Source of the DNA: Impatiens glandulifera
Lineage: Eukaryota > Streptophyta > Magnoliopsida > Ericales > Balsaminaceae
Direction of reading: 5' to 3'
DNA length: 64,000 bases
NCBI RefSeq assembly: GCF_907164915.1
Contig: NC_061863.1
Coordinates: 39,281,382-39,345,381 of the forward strand
Under the pieces are notes generated by a model. It searched no databases and was not told the origin of the DNA. It was given only the letters and a program-made list of their open reading frames with translations. This document shows positions 1 through 11,772 of the stretch, one piece after another (the stretch's first letter is position 1; the number at the start of each line of letters is the position of its first letter). The position numbers and the translations under genes are program-made.

Positions 1-430
1 TATATGAGTTGTTATGGCCCATTAGTATTTCTTCTAGAATAATACTAGAGGGATATTTGTTGCCTCTTCACATTTTTTGTGTTACTTCAATGATTCTCGG
101 GAGGGCTTACCATCTATTGGTGTTAAAAAGAAATGAGCTAGTAGGACCAACATTGTTATCATAGATGATCCCAACGTTAGAGGGATCTCTCCATTCTTAT
201 TTCAATCTTGGTTCAAGTCTGGAAATCAATGTACGTTCTCGTGATGATAGTATCAGATGTAACTTTGGAGTATACATATTCTTCATGTAAGAGCTTTCCG
301 ATGGGAATTGAGTCTATCAACGGTCTTAAATATATATATTTTTGTTGTCTGTCATCAGAATAGCCCATAATTCCTCTATGGTTGGGCATATAGACCTTTC
401 ACCGAGGAAGTAAGCTCGTTTGACATGATT
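1..430 (-). pseudogene. Tat/Ogre-like ORF1 relic, second copy
   Basis: Broken minus-strand coding relic. Around 345-430 it reads KRAYFLGERSICPTIEELWA, and around 1-100 a segment resembling IIEVTQKM...IILEEILMG. Both pieces parallel the relic at 720-1190 in the same order and spacing. The pattern (aromatic/FxxG, then PTIEE, later an LLEV/ILxET helix) recalls the ORF1 protein placed before gag in Tat/Ogre Gypsy elements (DUF7745-like). There are frame changes and stops, and the window edge truncates it. Family assignment is from memory of the motif and is uncertain. Confidence 0.4.
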
Positions 431-719
431 CTATCTTTATTTGCATCTCCATCATGATGGTTGAATTCACTTATAAGTTTATGAACCTCATAATAGGGAT
501 GAGGCCATAAGATCAATAATTCCATTCGTTAGCGTGAAAGTTATCGATCTAGGGGACTAGCGCGATACCTGTCAGCATGGACATCGTTGGAGACTATGGT
601 TATAGAAGAGGAAAGTATTGTAATTTAAAAAAACAAAAGCAAATAACATGACTAATAGTATAAACATCTCATAAGCATTTTATATACTTGCTTTAAAGAA
701 CTTCCGATTTTACATAGTT

Positions 720-1190
720 CAAAATTTCGAAGTTATGTGAAGTATGATTCATTTAGACCTAGCAATGTTTCAACAAGGATAATTCCCGTAAGATCTTTGT
801 TTCCTCCCCTAAGGTGGTAAACCACTTCCAATATCTTGGAGGATGGTGGGAGGTTGCTTGACGAGACGAGGAGAAAGTGGGCCATCTTGATCGTCATGGT
901 GAGTAGAGAGGTGCTAAAATTTAGTGGAATTTATCCGCTCTAAGTGGCCAGGTTTACATAGCGTGGAATGTCTAGGTATGTTCTTGCAATAATTTTGTCT
1001 GTCGTGATCTTTGTATACCCAAATTCCTCATGGATAAGGCGCCTAAGAGACATGGATTTTGTGAAGGGCTTGAGCTTTATGATGTTCTTATTATCAATCA
1101 TCATGATTGCTTTGAATTCTTCGATAATCGGATAGATTTAGCGATCTCCTAAGATGAAGGCCCTATGCACTGGATTCCATTTTTGCTGCA
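720..1190 (-). pseudogene. Tat/Ogre-like ORF1 relic, first copy
   Basis: The minus strand reads WNPVHRAFILGDR, then a stop, then IYPIIEEFKAIM near 1090-1180. Further on come IKLKPFTKSMSLRRLIHEEFG and, near 760-850, ILEVVYHLRGGNKDLTGIIL. This is the W-[DN]-P-V-x-R-x-F plus PTIEE pattern of the plant retroelement ORF1 (DUF7745-like) protein, whose biochemical role I do not know. Several in-frame stops make it a pseudogene. It lies downstream, on the minus strand, of the primer-binding site and LTR at 1887-4397, as expected for a Tat/Ogre 5' ORF. Confidence 0.45.
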
Positions 1191-1886
1191 TCTCAATCAT
1201 AAAGTTATGATAGATATGAAAGTGAGTTTATTTGAGAGTGGTATTTAGATCATAGCCTCGATAGTACCATTCCGTCTTGTGGAAAAGGTGGCTCGAGAGG
1301 AACAGATCTTCGTTCTCTAATAGAGACATTCTACGATCGTATAATCAACTTGAGAAACATGTCGTTTGATTTTGATAAAGCAAATATGCTTGATGATGTT
1401 TATTATATCTATTATATATGTATGCATGTATAATAAATAAGCACGTACAGATTGACTTGTCGAGGTTCTGTTATTTGGGGACGTCAAACAACGGGTGGGT
1501 AGAATAACTAGGTTTTGTGTGTTAAGGTTTAGTCGAGGTGTGGTTTGGAATTTCTCCCTACTATCGCTAAGTCGCATCCTGGCAGATGTATCAAAGTCGA
1601 AAGGGATGATCGATTTCGGGTTCCTAGTTTTTCTTCACGTAACATCTCTCAGTCACTAACTGGTATAATCGGTCTTCATGTAATTCGTAGATATACAAAG
1701 TTTCAATCTAGTACTTCTTCATGTAATCCTGGGTGATATACCCGTTTGATTTCTAGAAATTATTTGGATAGAGCCTAGGTATCTTTTGGGGTGATGAACT
1801 CGGTAAGGTGGACTATTATGAAAGTTCTAGAATATTATAAATAAAAACTTGTATAGCCAAAGTTTTATTTATTTTTAAATTAATAT
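1191..1886 (-). other. 5' leader of Gypsy relic, no clear gene
   Basis: Stretch between the primer-binding site and the ORF1-like relic on the minus strand. Small ORFs of 60-90 codons occur on both strands (for example 1317-1577 minus), but none has a recognisable motif. Long untranslated leaders are usual for Tat/Ogre elements. Confidence 0.3.
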
Positions 1887-1904
1887 CCCTAGTAGAGTTG
1901 CCAA
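1887..1904 (-). promoter_or_regulatory. Candidate retroelement primer-binding site
   Basis: The minus strand reads TGGCAACTCTACTAGGG just after a TTACA end. This closely resembles the TGGCGACTCTGCTGGGG-type site (tRNA-Arg) that I recall for Ogre/Tat Gypsy elements. It sits between the candidate LTR and the ORF1 relic, so position and motif agree. A search against plant tRNA 3' ends would settle it. Confidence 0.45.
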
Positions 1905-2756
1905 AAAGTTGTAACCCCTAGAAATATCCCTCTCCTTCCCCGTAGCTTAACACGTGTCGGGCGACACGTAGAAATACGGGGATCCCGGGTAGCTCGAGGT
2001 TCGATACGTTTTAATCTTGATTTGCATGTCAAGCATATTTTTAAAATGAAACATTATTTTAAAGGGGATATTTACAAAACCCGAGAGCTTTTAAAATTAA
2101 CTAAGTAAAAATAATTAATTTTATTCAAACTTTAATAATATGGGGATTTGTTATAATCAAATGATAATTTGATTTAAAATCCGGATTAAATTAATTAAAC
2201 ATAATTAATGTAAGGAAATATTATTTATTTGAAAATATAGTCGCCAAATGATTTTAGAAATATCAGTAAAATGTACGTGTATAAACGTACTTTATACTAG
2301 AGTTTCTATAAGGGATTAGTTATTTGATTACGCTTGGGAAAGGGCTTTCGCGCTAAGTCCTCCGCGCCCGTTGAAAACAGTTTTATTCAAAAACTAAAAG
2401 TCTGGTTAATAAAAAAATTATTTATAACATTTATTTCCTTAAATTAGTAGTGTGGAAATCCTAAACAAGGATGCATTTAGATTATGTAAATAATTGTACA
2501 AAATTATTTAGAATGACGTGCCTGCAATTGCATTGATATAAGACTAAGTATAACACATGAAAAATATCAGAAAAATATTAGAATTTAAAAATAATTTTCA
2601 AACGGAGCCTTAACCAAATATGTGTTTGAGAATTATCCCAAAAATATATATAAATCATTTTTTGACCTTTTAGGATTATTTGAAAATGGATTGATGTTCC
2701 AAAATTACAAAAATAATTTTGGATTTTGAAAAGTGGAACCAATCAGGCTTTAGGAC

Positions 2757-3135
2757 TGGAGTCCTAGGGCTTGGGTCCGTTTATACCAGTTTAGGCTCGG
2801 ATGGGCTCGGTCTAGACCAAGGGTGGTCTAGATCGGGGCTCGGGATGCTCGGTCAAGGGACCGTAGGTTTCGGCCCTTAGGTTCGGAAGACTCGGTCCTA
2901 AACTCGGGTTATTCAATCCTAGGTCTAGGAGTCTTGGTCCCAAGTTAGACCTCTTGGTCCTAGGTTAGAATCCTTGGTCCGTTTCTTTGGTCCTTGCTCA
3001 AGAACATCAGTCATAGGTCTTGGTTGTAACTTAAAAACACTAGTCCTTAGTCTTGGTTCTAGGTCAATTTTCTCAGTCCTTGGTCTCGGTCAAGACCAAG
3101 ATTCTCAGTCCTAGTCCTACAAGACTCGGTACCGA
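2757..3135. repeat. Degenerate GGTCCTAGG / CTTGGTC repeat tract
   Basis: A G/T-rich island in otherwise AT-rich DNA, made of irregular repeats of TCGGTCC, CTTGGTCC, CCTAGGTC and CTCGGTC. Spacing is about 15-30 bp and irregular. It lies inside the candidate Gypsy LTR and may be an expanded subrepeat of its U3 region. No coding potential is seen. Confidence 0.6.
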
Positions 3136-3976
3136 GTGTTCTTCATTTGGTATGAAGAATTGCATGTATATAAATTTTGATACAGATCATGAAAACATGA
3201 TCTATAAGATGTAAACAACTCATATGAATATAGGGATCATAATGCATAATTCTAAACCCGATCAATCGAGCTCTACAATGATAAATTTCTCAACCCGATT
3301 TATAGGGCAAGAATTGTGAACTTTTGATTTAGGCCATCTCTTGGCCTAATTCTTGTTCCAATAGATTTGAAATAATGTTTATAATCGAATACAACCAAAA
3401 CAAGAACATTAGTCAAGCTCTGTAACAATTTTTGAAAATGAAATTTAAACTTTTTTTTTTAAATTTCTGTTGGATCAAACATGATCGGGGTGTTGATTTT
3501 ATGATTTAGAAATCATCCTATCATGTTTACAAACATGTTAGACTTCTAATTGAATCAAAGTTCAAGCCTAAAAGCTCAAGAATACGAAATTCAAAATTTC
3601 CAGATTTTTAAATCAAATTTGGGTTTTTTCGATTAAGATTGAATTGATGAAATCTCTTTCGATAGAAAACTTAAATCATATGGGGATTGATTTCAACTAA
3701 AAAATCACAAAATTGATCCCTAAATAAGATAAACCTAATCAAACTTGAAAAAATTAAATTTCAAAACCCAACTTGAATTACAGTAGGTCTGGAAGCTTAC
3801 AAGTGATTAGAGAACACTCCAATAATGTGTAGGAAGCTTTCCCGAGTTCTAGATCGAATCTTAGATCGCTGGAGCAGTTTCTTCAAAAATCAATCGCCGG
3901 AGTTTCTTGGCAGATCTTCAATCAGGCTGTAATGTTCGGATTCTGTTTGATGGATTAGAAGAAGAATACATAGAGA

Positions 3977-3985
3977 CTATTTATA
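3977..3985 (-). promoter_or_regulatory. TATA box of candidate Gypsy LTR
   Basis: TATAAATAG on the minus strand, followed downstream by a mixed-composition leader. Consistent with an LTR promoter driving minus-strand transcription toward the primer site at 1887-1904. Confidence 0.4.
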
Positions 3986-4397
3986 ATAAGTTAGGTCGGT
4001 TATTGAGATCAAATTCAACTTTGATTTTTTTTTTTTGAAATCCTTCTTCAATGTTTCTGTTTTGTCCCCGGCAGCCTAGCTACAATATAAGTTTTGACTT
4101 CTTATCCTAGGAGAAATGATTACGAGGTAAAGACGTGCACGTTAGTGAAATAATGGGGGTATAAAGTTGAAAAACGGAGGAGATAAGCTTTCTAGAAGGT
4201 CTTCGGCGTCGATCGCGGGCCTCCGGCGTTTGCGAAGGAGACAAACAAAAAGACTTCATTTTGTTTTAAATGAACGCTTTGTTGCAGTTTGTCCATTGCT
4301 TGGAGTTCTGTCAGGCGTTTGGGTGTTTGGGCTAACGGAGTTAGCGTCCCCAGTAGCTAATCCAGTGTGGACCCAAGCGTGTGTGTGCTTGTTTACA

Positions 4398-5957
4398 ACC
4401 GGCATATGTGGCTTCTTCTTGGGTGCTGGATGAAAATCCAGCGCTTATACGATGATTAGAGCTCCTACTGCAATGAAATCCTTCATTTTCGGCTACACTA
4501 GATCATTAGTTTTTATTTTTAATATAAAAGTTATTTGAAATCGAATTTTAACCCTTTTTTGCGTTTTTCTTCACCAAATTAATACACAAAAATATTTTTG
4601 ACTACATAATAAAAATTATAATCATTTATTTTATTTTTGGGTATTTTGAGAAATTTATTTAATTATTTTAAGCCATAAATTATACATAATTTATGTTTAA
4701 AATCATAATTAAATTATTTCAACATCTTTTTGGGTTTAATTTGAGTAAAATAAATACAATATTTTAACCTCAAATTATTTTTAGATTTTTATTTAATTTG
4801 TCTAATTATGATTTAATTATCACAATAATTAATCTTAATTTTATTTTTAATTTTTTTTTGGGTTAATTTGAATTTAAAATTTTAAAATATTATTTTAATA
4901 TTAATAATATTTTATAAATTGAGATATGTCAAATTTTTATGTTTATACGTTTTATGAAAAAGTTTCAAAATTAAATAGGTCTAAAATGTTGACAAGTTAC
5001 CTACCAAAGTATATAATACAAAACCCTTAATAACCAATTTTAACATTAAAATTTATTATTAGTATAGTTCAGATTTATTTGAGTGCATTATCTCAATACT
5101 CTAACTTCAACCTTGGCTTTTCTCCTAAATGGAAGTCATTCTTGTTTTCTTTTTTAAATTAATAAAATATATTACATTAAATAATTACACTACAAACAAA
5201 ATTGAATTCTAATTATATGAATTATAATTTGTCCCGCGGTTTTCAATAAGATGCGGTTTTCAATAAGATGTTCATTTGGAGCGGTATGACCGAATTGAGG
5301 ATGTAATTAAATTTGTGTCTTGCCCGACTTCGTCCTGATTTGATTTTAATCAAAACACTCATAAACACAATTAAATTAAAAGTATAAAATCACCAATAAA
5401 TTTATTTATTTTCATATTTTATAAAAGTTTAAAATTTATTTATGTTTAATAATATAAAATTTTAATATATTACTATATATATATATATATAAATATAAAC
5501 ATCTTTTTATATAATTTTATTTATTTATAATATTAATAGTAATTCACATAAATTTTTTAAAACCAAACCGAACAAGAATGACAATAAATATATCTCCAAA
5601 ATAGAATAGAGATGGAATGGTAAATGCAATTTTCATTCCAATCCACTTTATTATTGTCTATATTCTTTGATTCCATTCAAAATTCGAACAAATGTGAAAA
5701 AATAGGTCCAAGTTTAACTCTCAATTATTATTATTATAACAAAATAAAAATATATTTTATTATTAAGGAAGAATATCATAGTTAACTAGTAACTTAGGTA
5801 GATTAATGAAAAATAGTTATGTACTGGAAGTCTGGAAATTTTATTTATACCTACACGCTTACAAAAATGTGTCATACTAATCTTTATTTTTTTATTTTGG
5901 TAACTCTATTAAATGAACTCGGCATTATTATTAAATCCATATCATCGGTTCATCTTC
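4398..5957. other. AT-rich intergenic DNA
   Basis: No gene seen. There is a small hairpin at 4425-4442 (GCTGGAT, GAAA loop, ATCCAGC), a short tandem duplication of GCGGTTTTCAATAAGAT at about 5236-5270, and a TA run near 5475-5491. The rest is A/T homopolymer-rich sequence. Confidence 0.5.

Positions 5958-6045
<88 letters not shown>
5958..6045. repeat. (TTA)n microsatellite
   Basis: About 29 uninterrupted TTA units. Read on plus it gives a spurious poly-leucine ORF. A long perfect run like this is likely polymorphic. Confidence 0.97.
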
Positions 6046-6099
6046 TAATCCACTTCAGCATCAGGCATTAAAAGAAAAAAAATCAAATACAATTTAAAA

Positions 6100-6480
6100 C
6101 GATTAAAAATAAAATAAAAAAATATTATTGGTATGTTTTGAACTTACAACATAACAAAAACAATTTAACCAACTATGCTAATAACACTTTATATTTAAAA
6201 TTTAACACCAAATTTGATGAACGCGAGACATTTTAACAATAAAAGTTCAAATTTTTAACTAACTAATATATATATAATGATGCTTAATTTTTAAAGTGTC
6301 CGGGTTGTCGGGTCGAGAACTGTGGTTAATTTGAATATTTATGCGAGAGTAAATGGATACTTGAGACGGATTGTGGGTTGACCCGCCCATGAACTTAAAA
6401 CAGTTAAAAATAAAATTAAAAATGCTATTTGTATATTTCAAACTTGCACCTAACAAAATAAGTACAACTTTTAACCAAGT
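6100..6480. repeat. Dispersed repeat related to 18.66-19.27 kb
   Basis: Contains the blocks TAATGATGCTTAATTTTTAA, GTGTCCGG..CGGGTCGAGA, GGATTGTGGGTTGACCCGCC and GTTAAAAATAAAATTAAAAA. These recur in the same order, with small differences, at about 18660-19200. It is flanked by a second partial copy of the GTTAAAAATAAA block. No terminal hairpin is seen here, so this is a partial copy of the Helitron-like family. Confidence 0.7.
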
Positions 6481-7024
6481 GTGATTGAGATGTGGTTTGT
6501 AGAAGGATAATAAACCGGTATCATTTGAAAATGGTTAAACAAATATAAATCAAATATTTGATTGACCAAAGATTGAGGTCATTATGCTAATTATTAAAAA
6601 TTATGAATCAAATATTTGATTGACAAAGTGAAAGTGTTAAGTCACGAGATTAGAGATGAGAGATTCATTCGGAAAAAATATGTGATGAAATATGTGAGAA
6701 AATAAGTTGTTTTAACGAAGTGAATAAAATGTTGAATAAGAGCGTTATATTTTTTATTTTAATAATTTTAAACATTAAATAAATTTTATTATAACTTTTT
6801 TTAATTTTTTTGTTTTTATATTTTTTCACGTGCAAACGAAATTTTTTCTAATTATTATTAATTTGTCTTACTTTTTATACAAACAATGCAATTCCATCTA
6901 ACTTGCATTAATAAAAATGTATAGTAAATTGTATTTAAAGTTGCATTTTACCAATTTCGAGTGTCACCCTAATGTTACAACATATAGACCGACCAAACCG
7001 ATCAGTCCTAAAACACCCTTATTA
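6481..7024. other. AT-rich spacer downstream of transporter gene
   Basis: Downstream of the minus-strand transporter stop codon. Contains a local duplication of ATCAAATATTTGATTGAC (about 6550 and 6606), itself near-palindromic around CAAATATTTG. Presumably includes the transporter 3' UTR; no clear poly(A) signal is assigned. Confidence 0.4.
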
Positions 7025-10000
7025 TTATACCTTATTGGTCGTTGTCGTCGAAGTGGAAACGCCATTTTCCTGTAATGTCATTTCACTCTGTGCAGCCTGA
7101 TCGCGAAATTTCTTGTATATATCACTCCGATAGAATTTCCTAGTCCTAATCGCTAGAATAAATGAAACTAACACACCAACCACGGTTGCTCCGGTAATAA
7201 TTATAAAAGCCAATCGAAAACACTCAACCCCAACACAATCCAAATCCTCCCCTTTCTTCCGAACACGTCCAAGAACACTCATTTGTCTTGCCGCCTCCTT
7301 ATCGTACAAATGTCCAGCCACCCTAACGTTCAAAATGTACGACCCAATTGGACTAGCCACTGCCCCAAAGTTATAAAGGGTCGAGTAATACTTTAACCCG
7401 AATATCTCCGATATTATTGCAAATAGTAATGGCCATTGAGCTCCAAAACAAAACCCGATCACCACAGACGCTATATAGAGCCCGTTTGGAACATCAAATG
7501 CAATCAATAAATGGCCAACGCACGATAAGAGCATTACCAAAGTGAGCATTAACGGTCTAGGGACCTTATACCGGTTTAATAAGATTTCAGAACCGAAACC
7601 GGATGCGACCCGGCCTAAGTAATTCCATATGCTAACCAATGAGATAAATGTGCTTATACTCTTTTTCGGATAACCTAATGAAGTTCCGATTTGACCTAAA
7701 TTGTCGATGGCGGTTAGGGTTCCGCCGACACCACATATGGTTGCGAAGAAGAGGATGAACATATCCACACTAAAGAGTGCTTGTAGGATCGTGAAATCAT
7801 CTCCCCGATTGGGTGGTCGGAATATTGTCTTGAAACATGACTGTTCTTCTTTGTTCGTCGTCGTCGGTGGCGGCGGTGGTGGAGTAGTAATACTCTGTTT
7901 TTCCTCTGTTGTGACGATTTGCAAAGGCGGCGACGATGACTGTTTCCTATTCAACCAGGTCTTATATTCCTCTTTTACGACGACCATTAACGGAAAGAAG
8001 AGCAAAACGAGGACTCCGACGGCGGATGAGACATATTCAGGGCGAGTGAAATTGAACTGTTTTTCTAAAATGATCATGATCATAAGGAAACCGGCGAGGG
8101 AAAGGGAGATGTAGAGGAAACGGTAGAAGACTTTGAGTTCGTTGGGATGACGGACGATTTTGATAATGCGGATTGTGCGGATGAATGCGAATGAGATGGC
8201 GGCTGGAAGCCATCCGATTAGGAGGATAAGTGATTGAGTATCGTCGCCGTAGAAGGCGTGGTAGATTTGAGTGATTATGGCGCCGCTTAAACCGACGAAA
8301 CCCTTGAGTAAACCGAGCACGACGCCTCGACTTTCCGGGAAGTTCTTTACCGCCGTCACTAAAGCTCCGGTGTTTGCGAATGCCTATTCATTGAAATAAT
8401 AAATATATTAGGTGAAACAGACATATTTAGAAAAAAAAAATGGAACAACGCATTAAGTAGGTAGCCCACAAACACGCTTAATCATTTAATCAGGCGCAGA
8501 ATTTATCGCCTGACAGGCTCGAACCCAAGAACTTAGGGTTGGTATCTACATAAGATATATTTAGAAACAACTACTCATTTCAAAAATATATCTTATCATG
8601 ACAAATTGAACTAATTGTTTTGTGTTGGATTTCTTGTATTCATTTGTGTTGTGTTAGGTTTTTTTTATTCATTTGTGGTTTATTGTTATTCATGTTAGTT
8701 TCTTACCAAACTATGACAAATGTTTGTTTTCTTCTCTCCTTTTTTTAACTTAATTAAATGACAATAAGTAATTTTAAAAAATAAATCATAAGTATAATCC
8801 TTTGTTTCATGTTGATTTTTTTTTATTAAAAACTCTCTTATCATATTTTTTTCACTTTTAATTAATTAAAATATCAAAATACTCCTAACTTATTATTCTT
8901 ATTTTTATAAATATAAAATGTTATTATATTAATTAAATTAATTAAATATTTAAATAACTTAACGTCTTTATTCAATAATTCTTTTTCAAAAAATTCAATA
9001 AGGATCTTAAATATTATTTTTATAAAAATTAATTTAGTTATAATTTTAATAAGTTGGATTATTATTAGATTGGCCTAAGGTAGGTAAGAGCAAAGATAGT
9101 CGGTCACCTAAAATCATAAAAATTAAAATCAATAGTCTAAAAAGTTTGATCATTAGATCAACATGTGTTAATATAATACCTAACCAATTAAACTAACATA
9201 TTTTAACTTTTTTTTTGTTGTTATAAATAATACAAATTTATTATATTTATTTAATATAAAAAATATAACTACTAAATTAAAATAAATAAAAAAATTATTT
9301 TTCATTTAGGACACCCCAATTCTCATATTATTATAATGTTATTTTATATTTAAAAACTAAATTTTATAAAATTAAAATATTTTAATATTTTTAATAAAGT
9401 GATTTAATATTTAAAATAATAATAAAATATTTTTTATTAAAAAAAAGTAAAAAAGAACTCAACATCAAAGGAGCTCCAAACTTTAGGCAGAAATGGTCTA
9501 GACAAAAGTGGCTATTTTATATATATTTGGTTTAAATGATAAAATGAATATTATAAATTCATGATTTGAATGAGGGGTTATTGATAAATAATAAATTAAA
9601 ATAACGCTTTATCAATCAAACTAGGCTATGATATTCCGTCACTTGAAAGTAACTTCCATGTTTGGAAAGGTCAAAGATGTGTATTTTTATCTATTTTCTT
9701 TTTTGTCCTTTTCCTATTCACAATAAATTGAAATTTATAAGGTGGTTGAAAAATAATTCAAATTGGACAGTACCACGTATTAATTATAATTGACATAATT
9801 CAGTATTTTTAATTTAAATTATAATTTCATAATCTGAGTAAGCAAAAAAAAATCAATTAAAATAAATATTGAATTATGATTGGGATAATTAGGGGTGAGA
9901 AAAATTACCGATATTATAGGTATATCGAAAATACCGTACCGTAATTTATCGAAAATATCGATATTTTAGGTATACCGAAAAAAGGTAAGGTATGATATAG

Positions 10001-11655
10001 TTACTGAAATTATTTGTAAGATAAATGTATGAGATTTTCAAATTTTGATATATCTAGTTATACCGAAATATCAAAATAATATTTTTAAATTAAAAAATAT
10101 ATATTATATAATATTTATTAGGAAATAAATAAACTTGATATTAATTTAATTAAAAAATCATAATTTTTGAAAATCAAATAAAAATATAATTATATTGTAA
10201 TATATTTCAATATATGCAATCTCTTCAAATTATATTGGATAAGAATTCAACTTATGAAAAAATCCTACCAATGATGAACTTGAATTGTTCAATGAAATTG
10301 AAAAAATTGAAAAGAGTGTGTTTTTATTTATTAATTAAATCTAAATTAACTAATATTTATTATCATTATCTAATTTGAATTATTTTATCAATTTATAAAA
10401 TAAAATTGCATATGCAACTGAAAACCGTTCTGAATCTCACTCTCTCGCTTCCACTTTAGTCTAACTTGAAGATTATAATATTTTTGTAATTAATTTTAAT
10501 TATTAACATTTGCTAGTTTTTAAGAATATTAGATTTTATAAACAATATTTATTTTATCATAAATATCTTTAATTTTTTGTTTTGTGTAACGTTTTTGTAT
10601 TAATCATATTAAATTATTTTTTGTTTAAGTTAATATGTTTTTTTAGGTATCAAAGGTATATATACTGATACCATACCGAAACTAAGGTATACCGAAATTA
10701 AGGTAAGGTAATGTATAAATTTTTCTACACCGAAGTTTTAGGTAAGGTATAAGGTATGAATAAAAAACTAAGGTATACTGTACCGATCCACCCCTAGAAA
10801 TAATTTAAGATCATTTGAATTAAATTATAAAATATTATACTAAAAAGACCTAGAAACACAAATAGACATTCCGGGTCTTCCCGTTCGCTCATCTAGATTG
10901 ACTTAAAGAGCTTTGGATAAATAATTATATTTCTTGGAGTAACTACTGTCCAATATGAAACATTGACCTTTTCAAAACAAAAATATATAAACAGAATATT
11001 TTATAATCCAATTAGTAATTATCTTATGTTTTTTTATTTGTACAGATCTGACCACTTGAGAAATATTTAAGAAGGTTAAAACAAAAGCAATACTATTTTG
11101 ATAATTTTTTATGTTATATTTTCCTTCCTGATATATATAAATATATAATTTAATACAAATCCATGCTGATTTTATTATATTTTGTTTCTTAGACACTAGT
11201 TATATATATTTACACATTTTTTTTACAAATAATTCTATAATTATGGGATTTTTTATAGGAAAATTAAGGTTTACCTGAGAATTAGCACCGACGCAGATAT
11301 ATAGACACATATGCCAAACTTGTGGACGAGATAAACGTTTGGTGACTGCAAGCCAAATCATAAAATAACCAAAGAAATTAAGGACGGCTCCCATGGCTAG
11401 AACCACCCAAGGCGGTGACACTTCCATGATGAGCCCCGACAAGATCCCGACGTTGGCTCCAAGATCCTTAAAGAAGCTGAGAAGGTTTAGTGTGGTCTGG
11501 TCGTAGCCGAGTGATTCCTTAATTTCGGTCGAGTACAACCCGAACATGTAGGTCGCACCTGCCGCCGACATTATGAGGAAAGAGGCGAACACCATGAACC
11601 ACCGCCCCTCCACCACTTGCACGGCCAACCTCCATCCATCCCCGCCCTCACCCAT
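7025..11655 (-). CDS. Nodulin-like major facilitator transporter (NFD4-like)
   Basis: Two-exon gene. Exon 1 is 11275-11655 (ATG at 11655, 127 codons) and exon 2 is 7025-8383 (453 codons). The intron runs 8384-11274 with GT donor and AG acceptor in phase 0, and the predicted protein is 579 residues. The junction reads GANSQ then AFANTG, the expected order in plant nodulin-like MFS proteins. Exon 1 holds [20 protein letters not shown] (first membrane helix), [15 protein letters not shown] and the start of the Nodulin-like domain. Exon 2 starts with [20 protein letters not shown], has a charged, proline-rich cytoplasmic loop (PPPPPPTTT near the middle), and then the C-terminal MFS helices ending in a hydrophilic tail. 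Family length is typically 550-600, so it looks complete. Predicted multi-pass membrane transporter; the substrate cannot be inferred. No frameshift or stop is seen, and it is the only clear host gene here. Confidence 0.9.
9891..10796. mobile_element. hAT-like non-autonomous element in transporter intron
   Basis: Left end AGGGGTGAGAAAAATTACCG; right end, reversed, AGGGGTGGATCGGTACAG. This gives short imperfect terminal inverted repeats of the AGGGGTG type common in plant hAT elements. The subterminal parts are rich in GGTATACCGAAA-like motifs on both sides (9930-10080 and 10650-10790), and the middle is AT-rich without ORFs. An 8-bp target duplication is not clear. A related copy lies at about 15576-16180 in the other orientation. 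It lies wholly inside the intron. Confidence 0.6.
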
Positions 11656-11762
11656 TACTAATTTTTCTGAGGAAGGATTAGTTAGAATCCTTGACTCTCT
11701 CTTTCTCTAGCTCTAATATGTATAGTTAATGGTCTACTATTTTCGTGGGGGCCTGTATTGCT

Positions 11763-11772
11763 TATTATATAG
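11763..11772 (-). promoter_or_regulatory. TATA-like box of transporter gene
   Basis: The minus strand reads TATATAATA about 110 bp upstream of the ATG at 11655. Between them is a CT/GA-rich leader (GAGCTAGAGAAAGAGAGAG), usual for plant 5' UTRs. Inference from position only. Confidence 0.4.

Larger units (their letters stand above)
1910..4397 (-). mobile_element. Candidate Gypsy LTR (Tat/Ogre-like)
   Basis: One edge is TGTAACCCC at 1910, directly beside the primer-binding site. A possible far edge is TTACA at about 4393-4397, giving TGTAA...TTACA ends; the far edge is a guess. A TATAAATAG box on minus (3977-3985) is followed by a GC-richer, transcript-leader-like stretch (about 3800-3960). 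A short ORF at 4167-4433 overlaps the far edge and matches nothing I know. No second LTR is in the window, so length and identity cannot be confirmed. Confidence 0.4.

Noticed and set aside
4167..4433. 88-codon plus ORF with basic start and hydrophobic end
   Set aside because: Overlaps the edge of a candidate LTR and has no recognisable domain; likely chance.
5819..6097. 92-codon ORF with a long poly-leucine run
   Set aside because: It is the (TTA)n microsatellite read in one frame; no other coding sign.
7701..8114. 137-codon plus-strand ORF
   Set aside because: Antisense shadow of the transporter second exon, rich in Gly/Val from the opposite strand of the proline run.
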